Shown here piece after piece: positions 23,906 to 34,935 of a stretch of DNA of 64,000 nucleotides. The DNA comes from Clostridium akagii DSM 12554. GTDB lineage: Bacteria; Bacillota; Clostridia; Clostridiales; Clostridiaceae. The stretch is from the NCBI RefSeq assembly GCF_000686725.1, contig NZ_JMLK01000006.1, positions 326,302 through 390,301 of the forward strand, written 5' to 3'. The notes below the pieces were generated by a model. It saw only the letters and a program-made list of their open reading frames with translations, was not told where the DNA came from and ran no database searches. How positions within the stretch are numbered: position 1 is the first letter of the stretch; every line of letters starts with the position of its first letter. Made by a program: the position numbers and the translations under genes.

Positions 23906-26900
23906 ATGGCAGATGAAATAGCGGGATTAGCGGTCAAAATCGCGATGGACGATTCTAGTTTTACAACTGGTATTCAGGATTTGAAAAGGCAATTAACAGT
24001 ATTAGACACTGGTTTTAAATCAAGTATTACAAGTTCAGATACTTTTGGCAAGTCACTAGATGGCTTAAAACTTAAAGCTAGTTCACTAGGTGAACAAATA
24101 ACTGTTCAAAAGCAAGTAGTTCAACAATACCAAGAGCAATTACAAAAGTCTAAAACTGCATTAGAGCAAGAATCTACAACAATGATGGAATTGAAAACTA
24201 AAGTTGATGCATCAAAAACAGCATGGGAAGAAAGTAAAATTACCATGGGTGAAAATACTGAAGCTTCAATTGACCTAGAAAAACAATATAAGGCCTTAGA
24301 TGCAGAATATACAAAGCAAGAAGCATCTGTAATTAAGAATTTCAAAGCAGTAGATGGTTATACTATTCAAACTAATAAACAGCAAGCATCCTTAAACTCT
24401 ATGCAGAATAGTTTGGCAAGTACAAATAAAGAAATAGCAACCCAAGGGAGCAATTGGATTACTGCAGGGACACAATTAACAACTTTATCTACAAAGACAA
24501 AGGCCGTTGGTGAGAGTTTAACTACAGTTGGAGAAAGTTTAACCACTAAGGTTACTTTACCAATAGTGGCAGGATTAGGATTAGCGACTAAATCAGCGTC
24601 AGACTTTGAACATCAATTAGCGGATATAAGAAAAGAAGTTGCTGCAACAGGTATTCCAGTCTCACAGGTTAATTCATTGATGAGCCAAATGTCTAGTTCA
24701 TCATTAACATGGAGTGAGGATTTCGGACAATCTACAGATGATATAAATCAAGGTTTATTAACACTTGTTAAAGATGGATATACTGCTAGTGAAGCAATGG
24801 ATACTATGCAAACATCTTTATATACGGCGAGAGGTTCAAATGAAGAATTAGAAACTACAGTAGATAAATTAGGCTCGTCACTAGAAGCCTATGGGATGAA
24901 AACCAATGATGCTGCTACAACTACTGCAAATATGACACATATGGCAGATACTTTCGCTTATACTGCTAATCACACTAAAGCTAGTATTTCAAGTTTAGGA
25001 GAAGCTTTCAGTATTGTTGGACCATTAGCTAGTCAGTTAAAAATTCCAATGTCTCAAACAGCTGCGGCTATTGGAGAACTAGAAAGTAATGGTATAGATG
25101 CATCTACGGCAGCAACAAGTTTACAAGCAGGGTTAGTAAACTTAACAAAGCCTACTAAAAAGATGCAAACTCAATTAGATTTAATGAAATTTTCAGCGTT
25201 TGATTCAAATGGGAAAATGAAAGACCTTACAACAACTATATCAGAAATGTCACAGAAAACGTCTGGGTGGACAGATAAGCAAAGAGAAGCAGCTTATGCG
25301 ACTATATTTGGGAAAGAATCATTAGCATCTTGGGGAATATTGATGCACAAAGGTAGTGGATATTTAAGTACACTTTCTACTAATGCTAATAATGCTACAG
25401 GAGAAGTTAAAAGATTATCCGATAGTATGAAAGATACAGCACAAAACAATTTTAAAGAATTACAAGAATCCGTTTCAGCACTTGGGATTGCGTTTGGACA
25501 AGATGTATTACCATCATTAGTACCTGTTGTAAAACAAGTAACCTCATTAGTTCAAGGTTTTAGCAAACTGGACGATAGCACTAAAAAAAATATTGTAACA
25601 GTTTTGGAAGTAGTTGCTGTGGCTGGACCTACGTTACTTATAATCGGTAAAGTAGCTACGGGACTTAGTGTTGTAGAGAAAGGTGTAGGTAGGCTCACTG
25701 GTTTTATTGGTAAAAAAATTATTGCAAGTCAAGCAGATGCAATTGCAACAGAAGCAAGTACAGTGGCCACAGAAACCACGACTACGGCAACCGAAGCAAA
25801 TACAGTTGTAGAAGAGGTAAACACAGCAGCTGAAGAAGCAAATACCGTAGCAAAAGGCACCGGAGCCGTAGCAACGGAAGCAACTACAGCTGCTACTGTT
25901 GCAAAAACAGCTGTAACTGAGGCAAGCACATTAGCCGAAGGGGGAGCAGCAACTGCAGCAGCAACAACTGCTACTGAAATTGCAGGAGTTGGAGTAGCAT
26001 CTGCAACAGCTGGAGAAGCTGTTGCAGGAGCAGGAGCGGCAGCCGTTGGTGCTGGAGAAGCATTGGGTGGAACTGCATTAGCTGGAGGAGTAGCAGCAAC
26101 AGGATTAGCAGCACTTGCAATATCAGCAGCTCCTTGGCTAATAGCTGGAGCTGCTATAGTAGGAACAGGGATAGCTATACATCATGCAATAACAGAACAA
26201 GCAGCTCCAAGCGTAGATTTATTCAATGATAAAATTCAAGAACATACAAAAACCATGGGTGCATATGGTACGGAGATGGATGTTACAACAACTAAAACAG
26301 TAAACTTTGATGATGCTACTAAAACTGCAGTTAGTTCATACATGCAAATGGATGATAATGTTAAAAAAACTATGACAGATATATATGTAAATTCTGATAA
26401 GTTCACTGGGCAAACAAAAACAGCAGTTATATCACAATTTACAGATATGGCAAATAAGGTTACTAACTTAAATGGTAATGCTAAAGATAAGGTTTTAACG
26501 GATTTTACAAATATGGTTGGTAATACAAGCACTTTATCTACTAAAAATAAGAATGATATTGTAGCACAATATACACAAATGGTAAGCAAGGTTAGTGGAT
26601 TAACAGCACAGCAGAAAACTGATACTATTAAAAAGTTTACAGACACTATGACACAAAGTACAGGCATAACCAAAACGCAAGTAGACAGTGTAGTGAGCCA
26701 ATTTTCAGCTATGGGCACTAAAATTAAAAATGCAGATGATACACAATATAATACTAGATTTAAAACTATGCAAGATTATTTCGCTAAAAGTGATGCTTTA
26801 AGTACAACTGATGAACAAAAAGTATTAGCGAATATGACTTCAAATAATAATGCACAAAAAGCTAAAATAGACACATATGAAGCACAAATAACAGCCATTT

Positions 26901-27907
26901 ATACTAATGCATCTAATCAGCATAGACAATTAACTACTGCTGAACAAACACAAGTTAATGACATACAAAATAAAATGAATACTACTGCAGTAACGTCTTT
27001 AAGCAGTAATGAAATACAAAGTAAAGTAATTCTTGAGAGAATGAAAAGCTATGGTACAAGTATCACAGAGCAACAAGCAACTAGTATTATTCAAAGTGCT
27101 AATAAGCAAAGAGATGGATCCGTAGCGGCAGCAAACGACCAGTATAATAAAACAGTTGCGAATTTTATCTATCAAAGGGATGTAACTCATTCTATAACAG
27201 CTGACCAAGCTACGAAACTAATAGCAGATGCTGGAAAGATAAGAGACCAAAGTATACAATCAGCGAAAGACCAAAGAGAACAAGTAGTTGGGCATCTAAC
27301 TAAGATGAACAGCGATTTAGTTAAGGATATGGATACAAGTACAGGGAAAATGCTATCACCTTTTACAAAATTCGGCGATAGCGTAGGACAAGAATTTGCA
27401 AAAATATCTCAAGGGTGGGCTAATTTGAGCTTTCCCGAAAAAACATTAAAGGTTGTAGGTAATATTGTAAGTGGGTTAACTGGTCTTTCTATACCAGGAC
27501 TAGCCACAGGTACAACAAATGCCACAAAGGGTTTGACCTTAGTGGGTGAAAAAGGTCCTGAACTTGTATATATGGGTGGTGGTGAAACAGTTTTAAATAA
27601 TAATGATACCACAAAGCTTATGCAGAACGGGATTTCGAATAATTTATCGTCAATGGCAAATAGCATGAGTAATATGCAAGTACCTTCATTATCATCTTTA
27701 AATACATCAAATAATACTACCAATAACTACGTAAATAATGTATCTAATAATGCAGATGGTGCTAATTCAAACAATAGTGGTTCTAGTAAAATCGGTGATT
27801 TAATATTTAACGTTGAAAAGGTTATTGGATATCCTGATTTAAAAAAATTGATGAGAGATGCAAATAACATTAAGACAAATATAAATATGGGGAAGGGGGC
27901 GGTGTAA
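23906..27907 (+). CDS. Tail tape measure protein
   Basis: A 1333-residue protein, the longest helical one here. It has an N-terminal coiled coil (LGEQITVQKQVVQQYQEQLQ), the TP901-type core (KSASDFEHQLADIRKEVAAT), a low-complexity Ala/Thr/Glu stretch near 610-690, hydrophobic segments near 690-760, and the typical end GLATGTTNATKGLTLVGEKG then PELVYMGGGETVLNN. Its length sets tail length. AAAGGAGG precedes the ATG. Confidence 0.95.
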   Translation: MADEIAGLAVKIAMDDSSFTTGIQDLKRQLTVLDTGFKSSITSSDTFGKSLDGLKLKASSLGEQITVQKQVVQQYQEQLQKSKTALEQESTTMMELKTKVDASKTAWEESKITMGENTEASIDLEKQYKALDAEYTKQEASVIKNFKAVDGYTIQTNKQQASLNSMQNSLASTNKEIATQGSNWITAGTQLTTLSTKTKAVGESLTTVGESLTTKVTLPIVAGLGLATKSASDFEHQLADIRKEVAATGIPVSQVNSLMSQMSSSSLTWSEDFGQSTDDINQGLLTLVKDGYTASEAMDTMQTSLYTARGSNEELETTVDKLGSSLEAYGMKTNDAATTTANMTHMADTFAYTANHTKASISSLGEAFSIVGPLASQLKIPMSQTAAAIGELESNGIDASTAATSLQAGLVNLTKPTKKMQTQLDLMKFSAFDSNGKMKDLTTTISEMSQKTSGWTDKQREAAYATIFGKESLASWGILMHKGSGYLSTLSTNANNATGEVKRLSDSMKDTAQNNFKELQESVSALGIAFGQDVLPSLVPVVKQVTSLVQGFSKLDDSTKKNIVTVLEVVAVAGPTLLIIGKVATGLSVVEKGVGRLTGFIGKKIIASQADAIATEASTVATETTTTATEANTVVEEVNTAAEEANTVAKGTGAVATEATTAATVAKTAVTEASTLAEGGAATAAATTATEIAGVGVASATAGEAVAGAGAAAVGAGEALGGTALAGGVAATGLAALAISAAPWLIAGAAIVGTGIAIHHAITEQAAPSVDLFNDKIQEHTKTMGAYGTEMDVTTTKTVNFDDATKTAVSSYMQMDDNVKKTMTDIYVNSDKFTGQTKTAVISQFTDMANKVTNLNGNAKDKVLTDFTNMVGNTSTLSTKNKNDIVAQYTQMVSKVSGLTAQQKTDTIKKFTDTMTQSTGITKTQVDSVVSQFSAMGTKIKNADDTQYNTRFKTMQDYFAKSDALSTTDEQKVLANMTSNNNAQKAKIDTYEAQITAIYTNASNQHRQLTTAEQTQVNDIQNKMNTTAVTSLSSNEIQSKVILERMKSYGTSITEQQATSIIQSANKQRDGSVAAANDQYNKTVANFIYQRDVTHSITADQATKLIADAGKIRDQSIQSAKDQREQVVGHLTKMNSDLVKDMDTSTGKMLSPFTKFGDSVGQEFAKISQGWANLSFPEKTLKVVGNIVSGLTGLSIPGLATGTTNATKGLTLVGEKGPELVYMGGGETVLNNNDTTKLMQNGISNNLSSMANSMSNMQVPSLSSLNTSNNTTNNYVNNVSNNADGANSNNSGSSKIGDLIFNVEKVIGYPDLKKLMRDANNIKTNINMGKGAV

Positions 27908-28633
27908 TTGGCAACATACATAACATTTAAAGATATTTGCTCTTTAGATATTAAAGGTGTATATATTCAAACATATCCCTTACCTGATGCATCATCCCCA
28001 AGTAGACGTGTAACTAAAACTCCGGTGGCTGGAAGAAATGGTAATTTGAGAATTTTAGAAAGTGACGATTATGGACAAGATGTATTTGATAGCATAGAAA
28101 AATCCATTGATATTCTATACAAAGGTGATAACTTGGATTTAATGAAAAACTGGCTTAGAGGTAATGGAAAGTTAATTTTAAGTAATGCATCTGATAGGTA
28201 TTGGAAGGCTAGTATAGATAATATTATATCTATAGATAAATTACTTATTAATAATTTAAGGACTTTTACGGTGGTATTTTCATGTTTCCCATATGCCTTT
28301 TTAAAATTTGGTGATACACCTATAGTCTATAATCCAACAACTACAACTTGGGAAACAATAATTATGAATGAATATGATTTATCTTTGCCACACTTTAAAA
28401 TCTATGGGCAGGGTGATATTGGATTACTTATAAATGGTGTTGAAACTGATTTTTACGCAGTGGATCAGTTGGTTGAATGTGATTCAGATTTACAGCAGTG
28501 CTATAAAGGCAACCAAAACTTAGGCATGAATATGTCGGGTGAATTTCCAGTATTATATCCAGGTAAAAATGTTATTGAATTTATAGGCAATATTAAGCAA
28601 GTAATATTAACTCCACACTGGAGAACTTTATAG
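27908..28633 (+). CDS. Distal tail protein (Dit)
   Basis: A 241-residue protein with PSRRVTKTPVAGRNGNLRIL near the N-terminus and FSCFPYAFLKFGD in the middle, as in siphovirus Dit proteins that form the hub at the tail tip. The TTG start abuts the tape measure stop, with GGGGGCGGTG upstream. Confidence 0.88.
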   Translation: MATYITFKDICSLDIKGVYIQTYPLPDASSPSRRVTKTPVAGRNGNLRILESDDYGQDVFDSIEKSIDILYKGDNLDLMKNWLRGNGKLILSNASDRYWKASIDNIISIDKLLINNLRTFTVVFSCFPYAFLKFGDTPIVYNPTTTTWETIIMNEYDLSLPHFKIYGQGDIGLLINGVETDFYAVDQLVECDSDLQQCYKGNQNLGMNMSGEFPVLYPGKNVIEFIGNIKQVILTPHWRTL

Positions 28634-28645
28634 GAGGAATTGAAA

Positions 28646-29116
28646 TTGAATAAAGAAGATGTAATTAAGATATACAAGGCAATAGGTGCTGAAAAAGATA
28701 AGGGAAATGTAAAATTTAGATATGTACTATTAAAAAATGAAAATATTATTAAATCTGAGATAGAAGCACTCATAGAGATAGAAAATGGCATAGACAAAAT
28801 AATAGAACCTTTGAATAAAAAAAGAGGAGAATTGATTAAGGAGATAGGCTCACTAAATGAAGCAACAAACGAATATACTATCAAACCCGAAGAAACAGAA
28901 AAAATCAATGAGTTTACTGAGAGATTTAAAGCAATACAAGAAAAATATAAGGATTCAATCGCTGAATATAACAGGAGCTATGCTGAATATAAAGAAATGT
29001 TAAAAGAAGATTTAGAGACTCCTTTAAATTTATTCGAAGTTAAAATTGAAAATTGTCCCGAAGATTTACAAACAGAAAGTTTAGAAATATTTATGAAATG
29101 TGAAATTATAAAATAG
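28646..29116 (+). CDS. Helical tail protein, DUF1617-like
   Basis: A 156-residue coiled-coil protein (EALIEIENGIDKIIEPLNKK, ETEKINEFTERFKAIQEKYK). Small coiled-coil proteins with this layout sit among clostridial tail genes. TTG here is seven bases after GGAGG; an in-frame TTG six bases earlier is too close to it. The Dit-to-receptor-protein position suggests a baseplate part. Confidence 0.6.
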   Translation: MNKEDVIKIYKAIGAEKDKGNVKFRYVLLKNENIIKSEIEALIEIENGIDKIIEPLNKKRGELIKEIGSLNEATNEYTIKPEETEKINEFTERFKAIQEKYKDSIAEYNRSYAEYKEMLKEDLETPLNLFEVKIENCPEDLQTESLEIFMKCEIIK

Positions 29117-29128
29117 GGAGATGATTAG

Positions 29129-30064
29129 ATGTTTGATGGATTTTATCCTTTGAATTTAGAAGTAAATAAAGCGTTGGCAGATCTTCCAGATGTTAAAACC
29201 ACTGACCACAAAAGTCGTGGACTTGATATAACAAGAACCTTAAATGGAGTTGTACAAAATACAGCTAATCAAGCCATATATCTTAATGCTAAAACACCGA
29301 ATGGGAGGACAATATTTGAAGTAGCAGACGTAATTGACACTGGGGTTGGGCATTATATGGTAACTTATCCTGACAGTATGGTAAATGTAGCGGGAGCGGT
29401 AAGCCTTGAACTTATGATAGTAGACCCAACTGGAACAATATCAACCAATACTGGAACAGTTAATGTAGTTCAAGCAGTAAGTAACTATGAGGATATAATA
29501 AGTGATCCAAACTATCCAGCCCTATTAAAAGCACTTAATACTATACAAGCTATGCAGGCATCACTTGTGGACATGCAAACTCAAATCAATAATGCAGAGC
29601 ACTACGAAACAGGAGATATAGTTGCTTCACCAGTAGCAAAAAATATAGCTCACTGGCTACCTTTAGATGGTAGGTCAACGAGTGGATATAGTGGATTAGC
29701 TTCAATTTATGGGGCTAACTTACCAAATGTGGATGGTAAAACACTCGTACAAATAGATGCTACACAAACTGAATTTAATGCCATAAGTAAAACTGGCGGA
29801 GAGAAGACACATACTCTATCCATAGCGGAAAGTGCTGCACATATACATGGATTAGATATGTATAAATGTAGCGAAGAAAATGCAGGGCATTATTCTTTAT
29901 TACCACAAGGATATAACGGATACAATGGTTTTGCAGATAGAGTAATGGTTGTTGCATCTAATGGCGCTCGCTCAACCGAGTATATTGAGAGTACAGGCGG
30001 AGGTCAAGCACATAATAATTTACAACCATATATTGTTATTGGTAAGTTTTATGTCCATATCTAG
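29129..30064 (+). CDS. Baseplate/receptor-binding protein with tail-collar domain
   Basis: A 311-residue protein. Residues 1-110 resemble BppU N-termini (GLDITRTLNGVVQNTANQAI, LNAKTPNGRTIFEV). A short helix follows. Residues 165-311 resemble phage tail-collar/MdpB domains (GDIVASPVAKNIAHWLPLDG, ending GGGQAHNNLQPYIVIGKFYV). Such proteins contact the host surface. Confidence 0.8.
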   Translation: MFDGFYPLNLEVNKALADLPDVKTTDHKSRGLDITRTLNGVVQNTANQAIYLNAKTPNGRTIFEVADVIDTGVGHYMVTYPDSMVNVAGAVSLELMIVDPTGTISTNTGTVNVVQAVSNYEDIISDPNYPALLKALNTIQAMQASLVDMQTQINNAEHYETGDIVASPVAKNIAHWLPLDGRSTSGYSGLASIYGANLPNVDGKTLVQIDATQTEFNAISKTGGEKTHTLSIAESAAHIHGLDMYKCSEENAGHYSLLPQGYNGYNGFADRVMVVASNGARSTEYIESTGGGQAHNNLQPYIVIGKFYVHI

Positions 30065-30075
30065 GTGGTGATTAA

Positions 30076-33000
30076 ATGATAATACTTTATGACAAAAATA
30101 AAACAAGTAATTTTGATAGAAATGATTTGGTACTACAAAATGTTACTAAATGTGAAGTGACATGGGAGAAAAATGGGCAGTTTCAAATTGATTTAATTTA
30201 TGCAATAACCCCCGGGGATACAATATGGGAAAGTATTGTTAAGGGGGCTATTATTAAATGCCCAGTGGCACATCAACAAGATCAGTTGTTTAGACTTAAT
30301 ACACCAACAAAAAAGATGGATGAGAATAGTCAGTATATGTATATCGAAGTTACTGGATACCATATAACTTACGATTTAAATTATAATTTTTTAGAGGATG
30401 TAAAAATAGCAAATATGAGTGGTATAGATGCTGGAAATTATATTCTAGCAAATACACAATATTTACACCCTTTTAGTTGGGTAGGTGATATTGCTAGTGT
30501 AAATACGGCTGAATATGTAAGACGAAATGTTGTTGATGCTCTAGTCGGCAGTAACGACCAGGAGTATATTAACTTATGGGGTGGGGAACTTGTAAGAGAT
30601 AATTTTAATATTGGAATGTATAAGCAAGCTGGACAAAATAATGGTGTAGTAATTAAATACTCAAAAAATCTTACAGGCTTTGAACAGTCGGCAGATGATA
30701 GCAATTTAATTACAAGAGCAATGCCCACATTAGGTAGTACAAGCACTACCACAGATTCAACAGATACAAGTACAGATACGGTGTTACCCGAAAAATATGT
30801 TGATAGCCCATTGATAAATAACTATGCCAATATCTATGTAAAAGAAGTGCAAGTAACACTTACAGATGCACAAAAATTATTACCTAATGACCAAATTTAT
30901 CAACTCATGAGGGACTATGTTAATGCTCAGTATGCTAATCATATTGATATTCCCATTTACTCTTATGTAGTAAATTTTATTGAGTTATCTAAAACAGAGG
31001 AATATAAAAAATTTGCAATATTGGAAGAAGTTAAACCATATGACTTCATAACTATAAAGGCATTAGATATAGATGTAATAGCTGAATTGGTTGGATATAC
31101 TTACGATTCATTAGTCAAAAGGTATGAAGAGGTTACCTTGGGTAATGTTCAAAACGATATTATAAGAAGTAATCAAAAATCACTGTTTCAATTATCACAA
31201 CAGAATCAACAAAGTATTAAAATATTACAAGCACAAATGGGATATGTGCCTAACAGTATGTTATCAATTGCTAATTCTGCCACAAGCGGTGGTAATAATC
31301 TTTTTGACCATGCATTGGTATTAAGTAATACCGTACAAGAATGGGTTACTAGTGGGGCTAGTGTGGTGACTGACCCAACTTTACACGATACAGATTCAGT
31401 TTGGAAGTTAACACCCAATGGATATGTTAATAAAAATGATGTTATCATCAATCCCAATAACTATATTGGTAAACAAATGGTTTTTAGTTTGCAAGCCAAA
31501 TATAGTGATATAACACTTACGGACAGCGGAGAGTATGGTGTATTCCAAAGCAATGTTCTATTAGGTGCATTAGATGCAGTCATCAAACGTTGCTTAGTGG
31601 GTGTACTTGGAACTACGTGGAATTTTAATAGTGCAGGAACTGGTCTTATATCAGAAATGGTAACAGTAACACCAGGGACTTCTATTACAATTTCTAACCA
31701 AAAAAATTATAGCTATATATTACATGGCTATGATAATAACCAAAACTTTGTAGTTGATTTTACAGTAGGAAGTATACCAGCTGGAGTATCTTATATGGTG
31801 GCTGAAATATTAGTGTCTTTAAGTCCCCAGAATATTGTGGGATTTAATGTTGCTGAGACTAACCCATACACTTCACCAAATATATGTAGGATATATGCAA
31901 ATCAAGCAAATAGTGATTGGACAGTCCAAGAACAGGATTTTAACTTAGCAACTGAACATCCCAGTGATATTATACAATCCATAAACTTTAGGTCACTAAA
32001 TGGTGATTCAAATGCAACTATATATATAGCTGCATTTATGATTAATACTGGAACTGTAAGAAGTGATTTCTCACAAAGCAGTAATGATACAGTTGAAACT
32101 TTAGTAGCCCACCAGATTGTGGCTGATTATATTACAGCTAAATCAGCAGATATTGATAATCTTCATGTAACGAATGAGACTGTAGATAACATAAGTATTG
32201 GCATTGCAAATGTAATAGATTTAACTACTGGTACATTAAAAGCTGGCTCTGTCACTGCCGATAGTATAAAGGCTGGAACTATTACTGTAGGAAGTGCAAT
32301 AATTGCAAATGGTGCTATTACAAATGCATTAATTGCCAATGCAGCTGTGCAAACAGAACAAATTGCAGATGGTTCAGTCACAGACTTAAAAGTTGTAGAT
32401 TTATCTGCCAATAGTATAACAGCTGGAACTTTATCTGTGGATAGACTTGTAATAAGGGGAACTAATAGCAGCATAGTATATGCATTAAACAATATTACAG
32501 GAGCTTTACAATCACAGAATGTGGACACTTTGAACGGTGAGACATTAACACCACGAACACTAACAGCAGATAAGCTTGTGGCAGATTCAATAACTGCAAA
32601 TGAAATAGCAAGTAAGACTATTACAGCCAATGAGATTTTGACTAATACTATAACCGCAAATGAAATAAAGGCAAATACCATAACATCAAATGAAATAAAG
32701 GCTAATACAATAACTGTAAATGAACTATCAAATACTGTAGGAAGCAACTTGGATATATCTAGTAATACAAATTTAACTTTAGCAATTAAGAATGTTCAAG
32801 TTGGGGGAGTTAACTTTCTTACTAAAAATTCAATGCAAAATATTCAACAGATTGGGGGAAATTCAGTAGCCACCTATAATGGTGGAATTGCAATGGATGG
32901 TACACAAACAGCTATTAGCATAGCCAGTGGGACTAACCCACAACGTATGAGGTTTAACTATGTTTTACCATCCATAAATGGAAACTATAATATTTCATTT

Positions 33001-34884
33001 TGGGCTAAAACTACAGGTTCAGTCAATATTAATGGAGCAGTTGCATTTACTGACCTTAATACTCAGAGTATTGTTATCACACCAAACTGGACTAAAATAA
33101 GTGTAGCCATCAATGTAACTAATTTACCCTATAGTACCAACTTTTTTGAAATTACTGTAACTACCCCAAGTGTAACAGCTTTATTTGATAAGATAATGAT
33201 AGAAAGTGGTAATAAAGCTTCAGATTGGGTTCCAGCAATAGTTGATAGTAATGCTCAAATATTTAATATATCCTTTAATAATTTGGTAAACTGTGCTGTT
33301 AATTATAATGTTATGACAAAATTAAATAATACTACTGGCTGGGATGCAGGTGGAGGTTCTCCTGAGACTATATCAAATGGCCTCTATGTAGAGGAAACAG
33401 TTACAGCTACAACTGGGATTCATATGACAGGATTAAGCTATACAAATCCAGATGCTAGTTACGAACATATTCAGTATGCATTTTATGTTGCTGGAAATAG
33501 TCTTTTACATGTATATGAGAATAATGTAGACAAGGGCGGTATTGGAACTTGGGCTGTTGGTGATGTTCTTAGACTATCAAGGGAAAATGGTAATATACTT
33601 TATTATAAAAATGGTGTTTTGTTATATACAAGTACAACCCCCACTACACAATACCCATTATATTTAGACACATCCATCTATGCTTATAATTCGACAATTA
33701 CTGTGAAGAGTGGTTCAACTCTAAGTGGTGTTACATTTAATAGTAGTATACTATCATCAATCAATTTATCACCTGAAGCTGTAACTATTAATGCCAATAA
33801 AATAAACTTAAATGGCTATGCAACATTTAGTAGTCTTAGTACTCCAGGAACTACAACTATAAATGGTTCCAATATAACGACAGGAACAATAAATGCTAAT
33901 TTAGTAACCGTTACAAACTTAAATGCCAGTAATATTACAACTGGTAATTTAACAGCAGATAGGATTAGTGGGGGCACACTAATACTTGGAGGTGCAACAA
34001 ATGGAGTTGCAATAGTCAAAAATGCAGGTAATCACGAAGTTGTTAGGCTTGATACTGATGGATTAACAATCACATTACAAAATACATCAACAGGATTATT
34101 TGGTAATGCATTTAGAATACAAGCTTATACAGGCACTACTTTACTAAACATAGATGGTGGTGGTCAACTTATATACGCTGGTGTCTTCTCAGTTGGTACT
34201 CCTGGAAATGTTCAAGGTGAAACCATTATAAATGATGGGCTAATAACTGTATGCAATTCAGCAGGTACTCCAAAATTAAGTATGCAGAATGTATACCCAC
34301 AAGTTGTAGGTGATGGAAGTATACTTCAGTTAAGCTTCAGAAACTCAACTGCTGATGGAAATGGGGTTGTCCTAGAAGGTGGTGGATTTAGGTCTGCAGG
34401 AAATGCCACTATGAACCTTGGTAATGCTGGTTATAGGTGGGCAACATTATATGCAGCTTCAGGGACTATAAATACTTCAGACAGAAATGAAAAGAATACT
34501 ATTGAGTCATTGGATAGCTCAAAGGCTACAGAATTTATAATGGCAATTAACCCAGTATCCTATAAACTAAATTGTGGGGAAAGTAATAGAACCCATTATG
34601 GTATGATAGCACAAGATGTAGAGGATACCATGGTAGATTTGGGAATGACTTCATTAGACTTTGCTGGATTTATTAAATCTCCAAAGACTAAACCTGTTTT
34701 GGGAATTAATGAAGCTGGTCATGAACAGTATATAGATGTTGTTATTCCCAATGAATATACTTATGGCTTAAGATATGAGGAATTTATTTCACCATTGATT
34801 AAATGTGTTCAACAATTAAATGATAAAATAACAAGCTTAGAAAATGAAATGTCAGAATTAAAAAATGGGGCATCTACTGATTAG
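30076..34884 (+). CDS. Tail-tip (Tal-like) protein fused to fibre with S74 chaperone
   Basis: A 1602-residue protein. Residues 1-390 are the Tal/prophage endopeptidase hub (TKCEVTWEKNGQFQIDLIYA, ITVKALD-like core ITIKALDIDVIAELVGY). A long beta-rich fibre follows with carbohydrate-binding-like modules and a 10-residue repeat block near 840-888. Residues 1475-1602 are an intramolecular chaperone/peptidase S74 domain: TSDRNEKNTIESLDSSKATE and GMIAQDVEDTMVDLG, with the usual SDxxxK pattern varied as SDRNEK. S74 domains trimerise the fibre and then cleave themselves off. GTGGTG precedes the ATG. Confidence 0.88.
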   Translation: MIILYDKNKTSNFDRNDLVLQNVTKCEVTWEKNGQFQIDLIYAITPGDTIWESIVKGAIIKCPVAHQQDQLFRLNTPTKKMDENSQYMYIEVTGYHITYDLNYNFLEDVKIANMSGIDAGNYILANTQYLHPFSWVGDIASVNTAEYVRRNVVDALVGSNDQEYINLWGGELVRDNFNIGMYKQAGQNNGVVIKYSKNLTGFEQSADDSNLITRAMPTLGSTSTTTDSTDTSTDTVLPEKYVDSPLINNYANIYVKEVQVTLTDAQKLLPNDQIYQLMRDYVNAQYANHIDIPIYSYVVNFIELSKTEEYKKFAILEEVKPYDFITIKALDIDVIAELVGYTYDSLVKRYEEVTLGNVQNDIIRSNQKSLFQLSQQNQQSIKILQAQMGYVPNSMLSIANSATSGGNNLFDHALVLSNTVQEWVTSGASVVTDPTLHDTDSVWKLTPNGYVNKNDVIINPNNYIGKQMVFSLQAKYSDITLTDSGEYGVFQSNVLLGALDAVIKRCLVGVLGTTWNFNSAGTGLISEMVTVTPGTSITISNQKNYSYILHGYDNNQNFVVDFTVGSIPAGVSYMVAEILVSLSPQNIVGFNVAETNPYTSPNICRIYANQANSDWTVQEQDFNLATEHPSDIIQSINFRSLNGDSNATIYIAAFMINTGTVRSDFSQSSNDTVETLVAHQIVADYITAKSADIDNLHVTNETVDNISIGIANVIDLTTGTLKAGSVTADSIKAGTITVGSAIIANGAITNALIANAAVQTEQIADGSVTDLKVVDLSANSITAGTLSVDRLVIRGTNSSIVYALNNITGALQSQNVDTLNGETLTPRTLTADKLVADSITANEIASKTITANEILTNTITANEIKANTITSNEIKANTITVNELSNTVGSNLDISSNTNLTLAIKNVQVGGVNFLTKNSMQNIQQIGGNSVATYNGGIAMDGTQTAISIASGTNPQRMRFNYVLPSINGNYNISFWAKTTGSVNINGAVAFTDLNTQSIVITPNWTKISVAINVTNLPYSTNFFEITVTTPSVTALFDKIMIESGNKASDWVPAIVDSNAQIFNISFNNLVNCAVNYNVMTKLNNTTGWDAGGGSPETISNGLYVEETVTATTGIHMTGLSYTNPDASYEHIQYAFYVAGNSLLHVYENNVDKGGIGTWAVGDVLRLSRENGNILYYKNGVLLYTSTTPTTQYPLYLDTSIYAYNSTITVKSGSTLSGVTFNSSILSSINLSPEAVTINANKINLNGYATFSSLSTPGTTTINGSNITTGTINANLVTVTNLNASNITTGNLTADRISGGTLILGGATNGVAIVKNAGNHEVVRLDTDGLTITLQNTSTGLFGNAFRIQAYTGTTLLNIDGGGQLIYAGVFSVGTPGNVQGETIINDGLITVCNSAGTPKLSMQNVYPQVVGDGSILQLSFRNSTADGNGVVLEGGGFRSAGNATMNLGNAGYRWATLYAASGTINTSDRNEKNTIESLDSSKATEFIMAINPVSYKLNCGESNRTHYGMIAQDVEDTMVDLGMTSLDFAGFIKSPKTKPVLGINEAGHEQYIDVVIPNEYTYGLRYEEFISPLIKCVQQLNDKITSLENEMSELKNGASTD
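32590..32739 (+). repeat. Five 30-bp in-frame repeats in the fibre gene
   Basis: They encode ITANEIASKT, ITANEILTNT, ITANEIKANT, ITSNEIKANT and ITVNELSNTV. The copies differ at many third positions, so the array is old. It probably forms a repeating beta stalk. Confidence 0.85.
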
Positions 34885-34898
34885 TGGGTGCCTTTTTT
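34869..34898 (+). terminator. Terminator after the tail-fibre gene
   Basis: GGCATCTACT and AGTGGGTGCC form a 10-bp stem (two G-U) with loop GATT, followed by six T. The stop codon is inside the hairpin. Confidence 0.8.
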
Positions 34899-34935
34899 AA
34901 TATAAAAAAATAATAAAAAAAGAGGATGGTATGAA

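Noticed and set aside
24121..34019. Many Val/Ser/Leu-rich leftward frames over the tape measure and fibre genes
   Set aside because: Antisense shadows of Thr/Ala/Asn-rich coding repeats; no ribosome sites.
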